From NCBI RefSeq assembly GCF_050003625.1, contig NC_134397.1:148179526-148243525 (forward strand): DNA of 64,000 nt, written 5' to 3'. This DNA is from Haematobia irritans. Lineage: Eukaryota > Arthropoda > Insecta > Diptera > Muscidae. A program made the translations under genes and the position numbers. The notes beneath the pieces were generated by a model. It saw only the letters and a list, made by a program, of their open reading frames with translations. It was not told the DNA's origin and made no database searches. Positions 1 through 11,902 of this stretch are shown here, in pieces (position 1 is the first letter of the stretch; each line of letters opens with the position of its first letter).

Positions 1-1339
1 TTTTTTTAGGTTTTGGGTGGATTTTTCAATTTTTTGGGGGTGGTCACGAATTAAAGTCCTTTTCGCTCTAGGACGCATATATAAGGAGATATAGGCAAAA
101 GAAGTTTTTCATATAAAAATTTCAATTTTTTTAGGTTTTGGGTGGATTTTTCAATTTTTTGGGGGTGGTCACGAATTAAAGTCCTTTTCGCTCTAGGACG
201 CATATTTAAGGAGATATGGGCAAAAGAAGTTTTTCGTATAAAAATTTCAATTTTTTTAGGTTTTGGGTGGATTTTTCAATTTTTTGGGGGTGGTCACGAA
301 TTAAAGTCCTTTTCGCTCTAGGACGCATATTTAAGCAGATATGGGCAAAAGAAGTTTTTCATATAAAAATTTCAATTTTTTTAGGTTTTGGGTGGATTTT
401 TCAATTTTTTGGGGGTGGTCACGAATTAAAGTCCTTTTCGCTCTAGGACGCTTAGTTTAGGAGATATGGGCAAAAGAAGTTTTTCATATAAAAATTTCAA
501 TTTTTTTAGGTTTTGGGTGGATTTTTCAATTTTTTGGGGGTGGTCACGAATTAGAGTCCTTTTCGCTCTAGGACGCATATTTAAGGAGATATGGGCAAAA
601 GAAGTTTTTCATATAAAAATTTCAATTTTTTTAGGTTTTGGGTGGATTTTTCAATTTTTTGGGGGTGGTCACGAATTAAAGTCCTTTTCGCTCTAGGACG
701 CATATTTAAGGAGATATGGGCAAAAGAAGTTTTTCATATAAAAATTTAAATTTTTTTAGGTTTTGTGTGGATTTTGCAATTTTTTGGGGGTGGTCACGAA
801 TTAAAGTCCTTTTCGCTCTAGGACGCATATTTAAGGAGATATGGGCAAAAGAAGTTTTTCATATAAAAATTTCAATTTTTTAGGTTTTGGGTGGATTTTT
901 CAATTTTTTGGGGGTGGTTACGAATTAAAGTCCTTTTCGCTCTAGGACGCATATTTAAGGAGATATGGGCAAAAGAAGTTTTTCATATAAAAATTTCAAT
1001 TTTTTTAGGTTTTGGGTGGATTTTTCAATTTTTTGGGGGTGGTCACGAATTAAAGTCCTTTTCGCTCTAGGACGCTTAGTTTAGGAGATATGGGAAAAAG
1101 AAGTTTTTCATATAAAAATTTCAATTTTTTTAGGTTTTGGGTGGATTTTTCAATTTTTTGGGGGTGGTCACGAATTAAAGTCCTTTTCGCTCTAGGACGC
1201 TTAGTTTAGGAGATATGGGCAAAAGAAGTTTTTCATATAAAAATTTCAATTTTTTTAGGTTTTGGGTGGATTTTCCAATTTTTTGGGGGTGGTCACGAAT
1301 TAAAGTCCTTTTCGCTCTAGGACGCTTAGTTTAGGAGAT
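1..1339 (+). repeat. Lead-in satellite segment (about 10 monomers), partial HOR
   Basis: Opens inside a monomer. Diagnostic variants follow in this order: a CATATATAAGG linker with GATATAGG (about 80-100), a TTTTTCGTATA copy (about 236), a TTAAGCAG copy (about 333), a CTTAGTTTAGG copy with GAATTAGAG (about 450-555), a GTGTGG/TTTTGCAA copy (about 765-780), a T6 copy with GGTTACG (841-964), a GGGAAAAAG copy (1090) and a TTTTCCAA copy (1215). A similar order (CATATATAAGG, CGTATA, CTTAG, ATTAGAG, GTGTGG) occurs at 14421-15030, so this is probably the end of another HOR copy. The last four monomers (841-1339) correspond in order to 6072-6571 at an offset of about 5232 bp. Confidence 0.9.
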
Positions 1340-3955
1340 ATGGGCAAAAAAAGTTTTTCATATAAAAATTTCAGTTTTTTTAGGTTTTGGGTGGATTTTT
1401 CAATTTTTTGGGGGTGGTCACGAATTAAAGTCCTTTTCGCTCTAGGACGCATATTTAAGGAGATATGGACAAAAGAAGTTTTTCATATAAAAATTTCAAT
1501 TTTTTTAGATTTTGGGTGGATTTTTCAATTTTTTGGGGGTGGTCACGAATTAAAGTCCTTTTCGCTCTAGGACGCTTAGTTTAGGAGATATGGGCAAAAG
1601 AAGTTTTTCATATAAAAATTTCAATTTTTTTTAGGTTTTGGGTGGATTTTTCAATTTTTTGGGGGTGGTCACGAATTAAATTCCTTTTCGCTCTAGGACG
1701 CATATTTAAGGAGATATGGGCAAAAGAAGTTTTTTATATAAAAATTTCAATTTTTTTAGGTTTTGGGTGGATTTTTCAATTTATTGGGGGTGGTTACGAA
1801 TTAAAGTCCTTTTCGCTCTAGGACGCATATTTAAGGAGATATGGGCAAAAGAAGTTTTTCATATAAAAATTTCAATTTTTTTAGGTTTTGGGTGGATTTT
1901 TCAATTTTTTGGGGGTGGTCACGAATTAAAGTCCTTTTCGCTCTAGGACGCATATTTAAGGAGATATGGGCAAAAGAAGTTTTTCATATAAAAATTTCAA
2001 TTTTTTTTAGGTTTTGGGTGGATTTTTCAATTTTTTGGGGGTGGTCATGAATTAAAGTCCTTTTCGCTCTAGGACGCATATATAAGGAGATATAGGCAAA
2101 AGAAGTTTTTCATATAAAAATTTCAATTTTTTTAGGTTTTGGGTGGATTTTTCAATTTTTTGGGGGTGGTCACGAATTAAAGTCCTTTTCGCTCTAGGAC
2201 GCATATTTAAGGAGATATGGGCAAAAGAAGTTTTTCATATAAAGATTTCAATTTTTTTAGGTTTTGGGTGAATTTTTCAATTTTTTGGGGGTGGTCACGA
2301 ATTAAAGTCCTTTTCGCTCTAGGACGCATATTTAAGGAGATATGGGCAAAAGAAGTTTTTCATATAAAAATTTCAATTTTTTTAGGTTTTGGGTGGATTT
2401 TTCAATTTTTTGGGGTGGTCACGAATTAAAGTCCTTTTCGCTCTAGGACGCATATTTAAGGAGATATGGGCAAAAGAAGTTTTTCATATAAAAATTTCAA
2501 TTTTTTTAGGTTTTGGGTGGATTTTTCAATTTTTTTTGGGGGTGGTCACGAATTAAAGTCCTTTTCGCTCTAGGACGCATATTTAAGGAGATATGGGCAA
2601 AAGAAGTTTTTCATATAAAAATTTCAATTTTTTTAGGTTTTGGGTGGATTTTTCAATTTTTTGGGGTGGTCACGAAGTAAAGTCCTTTTCGCTCTAGGAC
2701 GCATATTTAAGGAGATATGGGCAAAAGAAGTTTTTCATATAAAAATTTCAATTTTTTTAGGTTTTGGGTGGATTTTTCAATGGGGGTGGTCACGAATTAA
2801 AGTCCTTTTCGCTCTAGGACGCATATTTAAGGAGATATGGACAAAAGAAGTTTTTCATATAAAAATTTCATTTTTTTACGTTTTGGGTGAATTTTTCAAT
2901 TTTTTGGGGGTGGTCACGAATTAAAGTCCTTTTCGCTCTAGGACGCATATTTAAGGAGATATGGGCAAAAGAAGTTTTTCATATAAAAATTTCAATTTTT
3001 TTAGGTTTTGGGTGGATTTTCAATGGGGGTGGTCACGAATTAAAGTCCTTTTCGCTCTAGGACGCATATTTAAGAAGATATGGGCAAAAGAAGTTTTTCA
3101 TATAAAAATTTCAATTTTTTTAGGTTTTGGGTGAATTTTTCAATTTTTTGGGGGTGGTCACGAATTAAAGTCTTTTTTGCTCTAGGACGCATATTTAAGG
3201 AGATATGGGCAAAAGAAGTTTTTCATATAAAAATTTCAATTTTTTTAGGTTTTGGGTGGATTTTTCAATTTTTTGGGGGTGGTCACGAATTAAAGTCCTT
3301 TTCGCTCTAGGACGCATATTTAAGGAGATATGGGCAAAAGAAGTTTTTCATATACAAATTTCAATTTTTTTAGGTTTTGGGTGGAATTTTCAATTTTTTG
3401 GGGGTGGTCACGAATTAAAGTCCTTTTTCGCTCTAGGACGCTTAGTTTAGGAGATATGGGCAAAAGAAGTTTTTCATATAAAAATTCCAATTTTTTTAGG
3501 TTTTGGGTGGATTTTTCAATTTTTTGGGGGTGGTCACGAATAAAAGTCCTTTTCGCTCTAGGACGCATATTTAAGGAGATATGGGCAAAAGAAGTTTTTC
3601 GTATAAAAATTTAAATTTTTTTAGGTTTTGGGTGGATTTTTCAATTTTTTGGGGGTGGTCACGAATTAAAGTCCTTTTCGCTCTAGGACGCATATTTAAG
3701 GAGATATGGGCAAAAGAAGTTTTTCATATACAAATTTCAATTTTTTTAGGTTTTGGGTGAATTTTTCAATTTTTTGGGGGTGGTCACGAATTAAAATCCT
3801 TTTCGCTCTAGGACGCTTAGTTTAGGAGATATGGGCAAAAGAAGTTTTTCATATAAAAATTTCAATTTTTTTAGGTTTTGGGTGGATTTTCCAATTTTTT
3901 GGGGGTGGTCACGAATTAAAGTCCTTTTCGCTCTAGGACGCTTAGTTTAGGAGAT
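1340..3955 (+). repeat. 21-monomer HOR (2616 bp), copy 1
   Basis: Twenty-one monomers totalling 2616 bp. Markers in order: GCAAAAAAAG with TTTCAGTTT (1340), GGACAAAAG with TTTAGATTTTGGG (1465), a CTTAG linker with T8 and ATTAAATTCC (1590), TTTTTTATATA with CAATTTATTGG (1716), T8 plus GGTCATGAA (1966), CATATATAAGG with GATATAGG (about 2092), AAAGATTTC (2217), GGGG in place of GGGGG (2342), a CAA-T8-GGGGG copy (2466), ACGAAGTAAAG (about 2594), a CAATGGGGG short copy (about 2718), TTTACGTTTTGGG (about 2838), a second short copy (about 2960), TTAAGAAG with CTTTTTTGCTC (3080), CATATACAAATTTC (3330), CACGAATAAAAG (3456), CGTATA (3581), and ATTAAAATCC (3706). Boundaries are set by convention at the ATGGGC of the GCAAAAAAAG monomer. 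Confidence 0.93.
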
Positions 3956-6571
3956 ATGGGCAAAAAAAGTTTTTCATATAAAAATTTCAGTTTTTTTAGG
4001 TTTTGGGTGGATTTTTCAATTTTTTGGGGGTGGTCACGAATTAAAGTCCTTTTCGCTCTAGGACGCATATTTAAGGAGATATGGACAAAAGAAGTTTTTC
4101 ATATAAAAATTTCAATTTTTTTAGATTTTGGGTGGATTTTTCAATTTTTTGGGGGTGGTCACGAATTAAAGTCCTTTTCGCTCTAGGACGCTTAGTTTAG
4201 GAGATATGGGCAAAAGAAGTTTTTCATATAAAAATTTCAATTTTTTTTAGGTTTTGGGTGGATTTTTCAATTTTTTGGGGGTGGTCACGAATTAAATTCC
4301 TTTTCGCTCTAGGACGCATATTTAAGGAGATATGGGCAAAAGAAGTTTTTTATATAAAAATTTCAATTTTTTTAGGTTTTTGGTGGATTTTTCAATTTAT
4401 TGGGGGTGGTTACGAATTAAAGTCCTTTTCGCTCTAGGACGCATATTTAAGGAGATATGGGCAAAAGAAGTTTTTCATATAAAAATTTCAATTTTTTTAG
4501 GTTTTGGGTGGATTTTTCAATTTTTTGGGGGTGGTCACGAATTAAAGTCCTTTTCGCTCTAGGACGCATATTTAAGGAGATATGGGCAAAAGAAGTTTTT
4601 CATATAAAAATTTCAATTTTTTTTAGGTTTTGGGTGGATTTTTCAATTTTTTGGGGGTGGTCATGAATTAAAGTCCTTTTCGCTCTAGGACGCATATATA
4701 AGGAGATATAGGCAAAAGAAGTTTTTCATATAAAAATTTCAATTTTTTTAGGTTTTGGGTGGATTTTTCAATTTTTTGGGGGTGGTCACGAATTAAAGTC
4801 CTTTTCGCTCTAGGACGCATATTTAAGGAGATATGGGCAAAAGAAGTTTTTCATATAAAGATTTCAATTTTTTTAGGTTTTGGGTGAATTTTTCAATTTT
4901 TTGGGGGTGGTCACGAATTAAAGTCCTTTTCGCTCTAGGACGCATATTTAAGGAGATATGGGCAAAAGAAGTTTTTCATATAAAAATTTCAATTTTTTTA
5001 GGTTTTGGGTGGATTTTTCAATTTTTTGGGGTGGTCACGAATTAAAGTCCTTTTCGCTCTAGGACGCATATTTAAGGAGATATGGGCAAAAGAAGTTTTT
5101 CATATAAAAATTTCAATTTTTTTAGGTTTTGGGTGGATTTTTCAATTTTTTTTGGGGGTGGTCACGAATTAAAGTCCTTTTCGCTCTAGGACGCATATTT
5201 AAGGAGATATGGGCAAAAGAAGTTTTTCATATAAAAATTTCAATTTTTTTAGGTTTTGGGTGGATTTTTCAATTTTTTGGGGTGGTCACGAAGTAAAGTC
5301 CTTTTCGCTCTAGGACGCATATTTAAGGAGATATGGGCAAAAGAAGTTTTTCATATAAAAATTTCAATTTTTTTAGGTTTTGGGTGGATTTTTCAATGGG
5401 GGTGGTCACGAATTAAAGTCCTTTTCGCTCTAGGACGCATATTTAAGGAGATATGGACAAAAGAAGTTTTTCATATAAAAATTTCATTTTTTTACGTTTT
5501 GGGTGAATTTTTCAATTTTTTGGGGGTGGTCACGAATTAAAGTCCTTTTCGCTCTAGGACGCATATTTAAGGAGATATGGGCAAAAGAAGTTTTTCATAT
5601 AAAAATTTCAATTTTTTTAGGTTTTGGGTGGATTTTCAATGGGGGTGGTCACGAATTAAAGTCCTTTTCGCTCTAGGACGCATATTTAAGAAGATATGGG
5701 CAAAAGAAGTTTTTCATATAAAAATTTCAATTTTTTTAGGTTTTGGGTGAATTTTTCAATTTTTTGGGGGTGGTCACGAATTAAAGTCTTTTTTGCTCTA
5801 GGACGCATATTTAAGGAGATATGGGCAAAAGAAGTTTTTCATATAAAAATTTCAATTTTTTTAGGTTTTGGGTGGAATTTTCAATTTTTTGGGGGTGGTC
5901 ACGAATTAAAGTCCTTTTTCGCTCTAGGACGCTTAGTTTAGGAGATATGGGCAAAAGAAGTTTTTCATATAAAAATTCCAATTTTTTTAGGTTTTGGGTG
6001 GATTTTTCAATTTTTTGGGGGTGGTCACGAATAAAAGTCCTTTTCGCTCTAGGACGCATATTTAAGGAGATATGGGCAAAAGAAGTTTTTCGTATAAAAA
6101 TTTAAATTTTTTTAGGTTTTGGGTGGATTTTTCAATTTTTTGGGGGTGGTTACGAATTAAAGTCCTTTTCGCTCTAGGACGCATATTTAAGGAGATATGG
6201 GCAAAAGAAGTTTTTCATATAAAAATTTCAATTTTTTTAGGTTTTGGGTGGATTTTTCAATTTTTTGGGGGTGGTCACGAATTAAAGTCCTTTTCGCTCT
6301 AGGACGCTTAGTTTAGGAGATATGGGAAAAAGAAGTTTTTCATATAAAAATTTCAATTTTTTTAGGTTTTGGGTGGATTTTTCAATTTTTTGGGGGTGGT
6401 CACGAATTAAAGTCCTTTTCGCTCTAGGACGCTTAGTTTAGGAGATATGGGCAAAAGAAGTTTTTCATATAAAAATTTCAATTTTTTTAGGTTTTGGGTG
6501 GATTTTCCAATTTTTTGGGGGTGGTCACGAATTAAAGTCCTTTTCGCTCTAGGACGCTTAGTTTAGGAGAT
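3956..6571 (+). repeat. 21-monomer HOR (2616 bp), copy 2, internally rearranged
   Basis: The marker series of copy 1 recurs at +2616 bp from 3956 to about 5820 (for example AAAGATTTC at 4833, the short copies at about 5334 and 5576, TTAAGAAG at 5696). Here copy 2 lacks one monomer, the equivalent of 3205-3329, so the next markers are offset by 2491 bp (5821, 5946, 6072). From 6072 the order switches to GGTTACG, plain, GGGAAAAAG (6322), TTTTCCAA (6447). That matches 841-1339 rather than the end of copy 1 and restores the overall length of 2616 bp. One loss and one gain of exactly one monomer, with a tail from another HOR copy, indicate unequal exchange. Confidence 0.92.
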
Positions 6572-9062
6572 ATGGGCAAAAAAAGTTTTTCATATAAAAA
6601 TTTCAGTTTTTTTAGGTTTTGGGTGGATTTTTCAATTTTTTGGGGGTGGTCACGAATTAAAGTCCTTTTCGCTCTAGGACGCATATTTAAGGAGATATGG
6701 ACAAAAGAAGTTTTTCATATAAAAATTTCAATTTTTTTAGATTTTGGGTGGATTTTTCAATTTTTTGGGGGTGGTCACGAATTAAAGTCCTTTTCGCTCT
6801 AGGACGCTTAGTTTAGGAGATATGGGCAAAAGAAGTTTTTCATATAAAAATTTCAATTTTTTTTAGGTTTTGGGTGGATTTTTCAATTTTTTGGGGGTGG
6901 TCACGAATTAAATTCCTTTTCGCTCTAGGACGCATATTTAAGGAGATATGGGCAAAAGAAGTTTTTTATATAAAAATTTCAATTTTTTTAGGTTTTGGGT
7001 GGATTTTTCAATTTATTGGGGGTGGTTACGAATTAAAGTCCTTTTCGCTCTAGGACGCATATTTAAGGAGATATGGGCAAAAGAAGTTTTTCATATAAAA
7101 ATTTCAATTTTTTTAGGTTTTGGGTGGATTTTTCAATTTTTTGGGGGTGGTCACGAATTAATGTCCTTTTCGCTCTAGGACGCATATTTAAGGAGATATG
7201 GGCAAAAGAAGTTTTTCATATAAAAATTTCAATTTTTTTTAGGTTTTGGGTGGATTTTTCAATTTTTTGGGGGTGGTCATGAATTAAAGTCCTTTTCGCT
7301 CTAGGACGCATATATAAGGAGATATAGGCAAAAGAAGTTTTTCATATAAAAATTTCAATTTTTTTAGGTTTTGGGTGGATTTTTCAATTTTTTGGGGGTG
7401 GTCACGAATTAAAGTCCTTTTCGCTCTAGGACGCATATTTAAGGAGATATGGGCAAAAGAAGTTTTTCATATAAAGATTTCAATTTTTTTAGGTTTTGGG
7501 TGAATTTTTCAATTTTTTGGGGGTGGTCACGAATTAAAGTCCTTTTCGCTCTAGGACGCATATTTAAGGAGATATGGGCAAAAGAAGTTTTTCATATAAA
7601 AATTTCAATTTTTTTAGGTTTTGGGTGGATTTTTCAATTTTTTGGGGTGGTCACGAATTAAAGTCCTTTTCGCTCTAGGACGCATATTTAAGGAGATATG
7701 GGCAAAAGAAGTTTTTCATATAAAAATTTCAATTTTTTTAGGTTTTGGGTGGATTTTTCAATTTTTTTTGGGGGTGGTCACGAATTAAAGTCCTTTTCGC
7801 TCTAGGACGCATATTTAAGGAGATATGGGCAAAAGAAGTTTTTCATATAAAAATTTCAATTTTTTTAGGTTTTGGGTGGATTTTTCAATTTTTTGGGGTG
7901 GTCACGAAGTAAAGTCCTTTTCGCTCTAGGACGCATATTTAAGGAGATATGGGCAAAAGAAGTTTTTCATATAAAAATTTCAATTTTTTTAGGTTTTGGG
8001 TGGATTTTTCAATGGGGGTGGTCACGAATTAAAGTCCTTTTCGCTCTAGGACGCATATTTAAGGAGATATGGACAAAAGAAGTTTTTCATATAAAAATTT
8101 CATTTTTTTACGTTTTGGGTGAATTTTTCAATTTTTTGGGGGTGGTCACGAATTAAAGTCCTTTTCGCTCTAGGACGCATATTTAAGGAGATATGGGCAA
8201 AAGAAGTTTTTCATATAAAAATTTCAATTTTTTTAGGTTTTGGGTGGATTTTCAATGGGGGTGGTCACGAATTAAAGTCCTTTTCGCTCTAGGACGCATA
8301 TTTAAGAAGATATGGGCAAAAGAAGTTTTTCATATAAAAATTTCAATTTTTTTAGGTTTTGGGTGAATTTTTCAATTTTTTGGGGGTGGTCACGAATTAA
8401 AGTCTTTTTTGCTCTAGGACGCATATTTAAGGAGATATGGGCAAAAGAAGTTTTTCATATAAAAATTTCAATTTTTTTAGGTTTTGGGTGGATTTTTCAA
8501 TTTTTTGGGGGTGGTCACGAATTAAAGTCCTTTTCGCTCTAGGACGCATATTTAAGGAGATATGGGCAAAAGAAGTTTTTCATATACAAATTTCAATTTT
8601 TTTAGGTTTTGGGTGGAATTTTCAATTTTTTGGGGGTGGTCACGAATTAAAGTCCTTTTTCGCTCTAGGACGCTTAGTTTAGGAGATATGGGCAAAAGAA
8701 GTTTTTCATATAAAAATTCCAATTTTTTTAGGTTTTGGGTGGATTTTTCAATTTTTTGGGGGTGGTCACGAATAAAAGTCCTTTTCGCTCTAGGACGCAT
8801 ATTTAAGGAGATATGGGCAAAAGAAGTTTTTCGTATAAAAATTTAAATTTTTTTAGGTTTTGGGTGGATTTTTCAATTTTTTGGGGGTGGTCACGAATTA
8901 AAGTCCTTTTCGCTCTAGGACGCATATTTAAGGAGATATGGGCAAAAGAAGTTTTTCATATACAAATTTCAATTTTTTTAGGTTTTGGGTGAATTTTTCA
9001 ATTTTTTGGGGGTGGTCACGAATTAAAATCCTTTTCGCTCTAGGACGCTCAGTTTAGGAGAT
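6572..9062 (+). repeat. 21-monomer HOR, copy 3 (last monomer replaced)
   Basis: This copy matches copy 1 at +5232 bp through the CATATACAAA/ATTAAAATCC monomer (8938). It retains the monomer missing in copy 2 (8437-8561). Small private differences include GAATTAATG near 7158 and a retained GTTTTTTATATA near 6960. Homology to copy 1 ends at about 9045, where the CTTAG linker is replaced by CTCAG and the array passes into a different monomer series. Confidence 0.92.
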
Positions 9063-9188
9063 ATGGGCAAAAGAAGTTTTTCATATAAAAATTTCAATTT
9101 TTTAGGTTTTGGGTGGATTTTTCAATTTTTTTGGGGGTGGTCACGAATTAAAGTTCGTTTACGCTCTTGGTCGCATATTTAAGAAGAT
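9063..9188 (+). repeat. Divergent satellite monomer, first of six copies
   Basis: A 126-bp monomer whose tail reads GTTCGTTTACGCTCTTGG then TCGC (9153-9174) where other monomers have GTCCTTTTCGCTCTAGG then ACGC. That is about five changes in 22 bp, including one inserted A, and it removes the CTAG found in almost every other monomer. It also has T6 before AGG and T7 before GGGGG. It is the most divergent monomer type I see. Confidence 0.93.
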
Positions 9189-9904
9189 ATGGGCAAAAGA
9201 AGTTTTTCATATAAAAATTTAAATTTTTTTAGGTTTTGGGTGAATTTTTCAACTTTTTGGGGGTGGTCACGAATTAAAGTCCTTTTCGCTCTAGGACGCA
9301 TATTTAAGGAGATATGGGCAAAATAAGTTTTTCATATAAAAATTTCAATTTTTTTAAGTTTTGGGTGGATTTTTCAATTTTTTGGGGGTGGTCACGAATT
9401 AAAGTTCTTTTCGCTCTAGGACGCATATTTAAGGAGATATGGACAAAAGAAGTTTTTTTTCATATAAAAATTTCAATTTTTTTAGGTTTTGGGTGGATTT
9501 TTCAATTTTTTGGGGGTGGTCACGAATTAAAGTCCTTTTCGCTCTAGGACGCATATATAAGGAGATATAGGCAAAAGAAGTTTTTCATATAAAAATTTCA
9601 ATTTTTTTAGGTTTTGGGTGGATTTTTCAATTTTTTGGGGGTGGTCACGAATTAAAGTCCTTTTCGCTCTAGGACGCATATTTAAGGAGATATGGGCAAA
9701 AGAAGTTTTTCATATAAAGATTTAATTTTTTTTAGGTTTTGGGTGAATTTTTCAATTTTTTGGGGGTGGTCACGACTTAAAGTCCTTTTCGCTCTAGGAC
9801 GCATATTTAAGGAGATATGGGCAAAAGGAGTTTTTCATATAAAAATTTCAATTTTTTTAGGTTTTGGGTGGATTTTTCAATTTTTTGGGGTGGTCACGAA
9901 TTAA
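9063..9904 (+). repeat. Satellite block led by the divergent TTCGTTTACGC monomer
   Basis: Seven monomers in an order that recurs near 30320, 37316 and 40305. They are: the divergent monomer (9063-9188), a copy with TTTAAATTT and CAACTTTTT (9189), a GCAAAATAAG copy with AAGTTTTGGG (9314), a GGACAAAAG copy with an extended T-run before CATATA (about 9439), a CATATATAAGG/GATATAGG copy (about 9568), an AAAGATTTAATT copy with CACGACTTAAAG (9692), and a GCAAAAGGAG copy (9817). It follows the end of HOR copy 3 directly. Confidence 0.9.
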
Positions 9905-10880
9905 AGTCCTTTTCGCTCTAGGACGCATATTTAAGGAGATATGCGCAAAAGAAGTTTTTCATATAAAAATTTCATTTTTTTACGTTTTTGGTGGATTTTA
10001 AATTTTTTGGGGGTGGTCACGACTTAAAGTCCTTTTCGCTCTAGGACGCATATTTAAGGAGATATGGGCAAAAGAAGTTTTTCATATAAAAATTTCAATT
10101 TTTTTAGGTTTTGGGTGGATTTTTCAATTTTTTGGGGTGGTCACGAATAAAAGTCCTTTTCGCTCTAGGACGCATATTTAAGGAGATATGGGCAAAAGAA
10201 GTTTTTCATATAAAAATTTCAATTTTTTTAGGTTTTGGGTGGATTTTTCAAATTTTTGGTGGTGGTCACGAATTAAAGTCCTTTTCGCTCTAGGACGCTC
10301 AGTTTAGGAGATATGGGCAAAAGAAGTTTTTCATATAAAAATTTCAATTTTTTTAGGTTTTGGGTGGATTTTTCAATTTTTTGGGGGTGGTCACGAATTA
10401 AAGTCCTTTTCGCTCTAGGACGCTTAGTTTAGGAGATATGGGCAAAAGAAGTTTTTCATATAAAAATTTCAATTTTTTTTAGGTTTTGGGTGGATTTTTC
10501 AATTTTTTGGGCGTGGTCACGAATTAAAGTCCTTTTCGCTCTAGGACGCATATTTAAGCAGATATGGGCAAAGGAAGTTTTTCATATAAAAATTTCAATT
10601 TTTTTAGGTTTTGGGTGGATTTTTCAATTTTTTGGGGGTGGTCACGAATTAAAGTCCTTTTCGCTCTAGGACGCTTAGTTTAGGAGATATGGGCAAAAGA
10701 AGTTTTTCATATAAAAATTTCAATTTTTTTAGGTTTTGGGTGGATTTTTCAATTTTTTGGGGGTGGTCACGAATTAGAGTCCTTTTCGCTCTAGGACGAA
10801 TATTTAAGGAGATATGGGCAAAAGAAGTTTTTCATATAAAAATTTAAAATTTTTTTAGGTTTTGGGTGGATTTTTCAATT
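9905..10880 (+). repeat. HOR segment, copy 1 of a pair at 1998-bp offset
   Basis: Eight monomers that recur at 11903-12878. Markers: ATGCGCAAAAG with TTTACGTTTTTGG and TTTTAAATTTTTT (9942), GGGG copy with ACGAATAAAAG (about 10064-10150), CAAATTTTTGGTGG (about 10249), CTCAGTTTAGG (10299), a TTTTGGGCGTGG copy (about 10506), GCAAAGGAAG (10564), ATTAGAG (about 10775), and TTTAAAATTTT (about 10840). One monomer (10439) has a CTTAG linker and GGGCAAAAG where its partner (12437) has CATATTTAAGG and GGACAAAAG, which suggests a local conversion after duplication. Confidence 0.88.
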
Positions 10881-11902
10881 TTTTGGGCGTGGTCACGAAT
10901 TAAAGTCCTTTTCGCTCTAGGACGCATATTTAAGCAGATATGGGCAAAAGAAGTTTTTCATATAAAAATTTCAATTTTTTTAGGTTTTGGGTGGATTTTT
11001 CAATTTTTTGGGGGTGGTCACGAATTAAAGTCCTTTTCGCTCTAGGACGCTTAGTTTAGGAGATATGGGCAAAAGAAGTTTTTCATATAAAAATTTCAAT
11101 TTTTTTTAGGTTTTGGGTGGATTTTTCAATTTTTTGGGCGTGGTCACGAATTAAAGTCCTTTTCGCTCTAGGACGCATATTTAAGGAGATATGCGCAAAA
11201 GAAGTTTTTCATATAAAAATTTCATTTTTTTACGTTTTTGGTGGATTTTAAATTTTTTGGGGGTGGTCACGACTTAAAGTCCTTTTCGCTCTAGGACGCA
11301 TATTTAAGGAGATATGGGCAAAAGAAGTTTTTCATATAAAAATTTCAATTTTTTTAGGTTTTGGGTGGATTTTTCAATTTTTTGGGGGTGGTCACGAATT
11401 AGAGTCCTTTTCGCTCTAGGACGCATATTTAAGGAGATATGGGCAAAAGAAGTTTTTCATATAAAAATTTAAAATTTTTTTAGGTTTTGGGTGGATTTTT
11501 CAATTTTTTGGGGGTGGTCACGAATTAAAGTCCTTTTCGCTCTAGGACGCATATTTAAGGAGATATGGGCAAAAGAAGTTTTTCATATAAAAATTTAAAT
11601 TTTTTTAGGTTTTGTGTGGATTTTGCAATTTTTTGGGTGTGGTCACGAATTAAAGTCCTTTTCGCTCTAGGACGCATATTTAAGGAGATATGGGCAAAAG
11701 AAGTTTTTCATATAAAAATTTCAATTTTTTTAGGTTTTGTGTGGATTTTGCAATTTTTTGGGGGTGGTCACGAATTAAAGTCCTTTTCGCTCTAGGACGC
11801 ATATTTAAGGAGATATGGGCAAAAGAAGTTTTTCATATAAAAATTTCAATTTTTTTAGGTTTTGGGTGGATTTTTCAATTTTTTGGGGTGGTCACGAATT
11901 AA
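10881..11902 (+). repeat. Mixed satellite segment between the 1998-bp-offset pair
   Basis: Eight monomers joining the two copies. GGGCGTGG occurs twice more (about 10887 and 11140). The ATGCGC/TTTACGTTTTTGG monomer appears again at about 11192, only 748 bp (six monomers, minus 2 bp) before its next appearance at 11940. Two successive GTGTGG/TTTTGCAA monomers (11565 and 11690) are present, the first with GGGTGTGG. The pattern suggests several overlapping small duplications whose order I cannot resolve by eye. Confidence 0.82.

Noticed and set aside
80..100. CATATATAAGG linkers considered as TATA-box promoters
   Set aside because: TATATAAG differs from the common linker by one base in AT-rich DNA, occurs at many array positions, and has no gene downstream.
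2860..2890. TTTTACGTTTT in TTTACG monomers matches the budding-yeast origin core consensus
   Set aside because: An 11-bp degenerate AT-rich match is expected by chance in T-rich DNA. The ordinary monomer misses it by one base, and nothing indicates a budding yeast.
9153..9174. TTCG in the divergent monomer considered as a CENP-B box
   Set aside because: The invariant A and the CGGG part of the box are absent, and no other monomer type contains a match.
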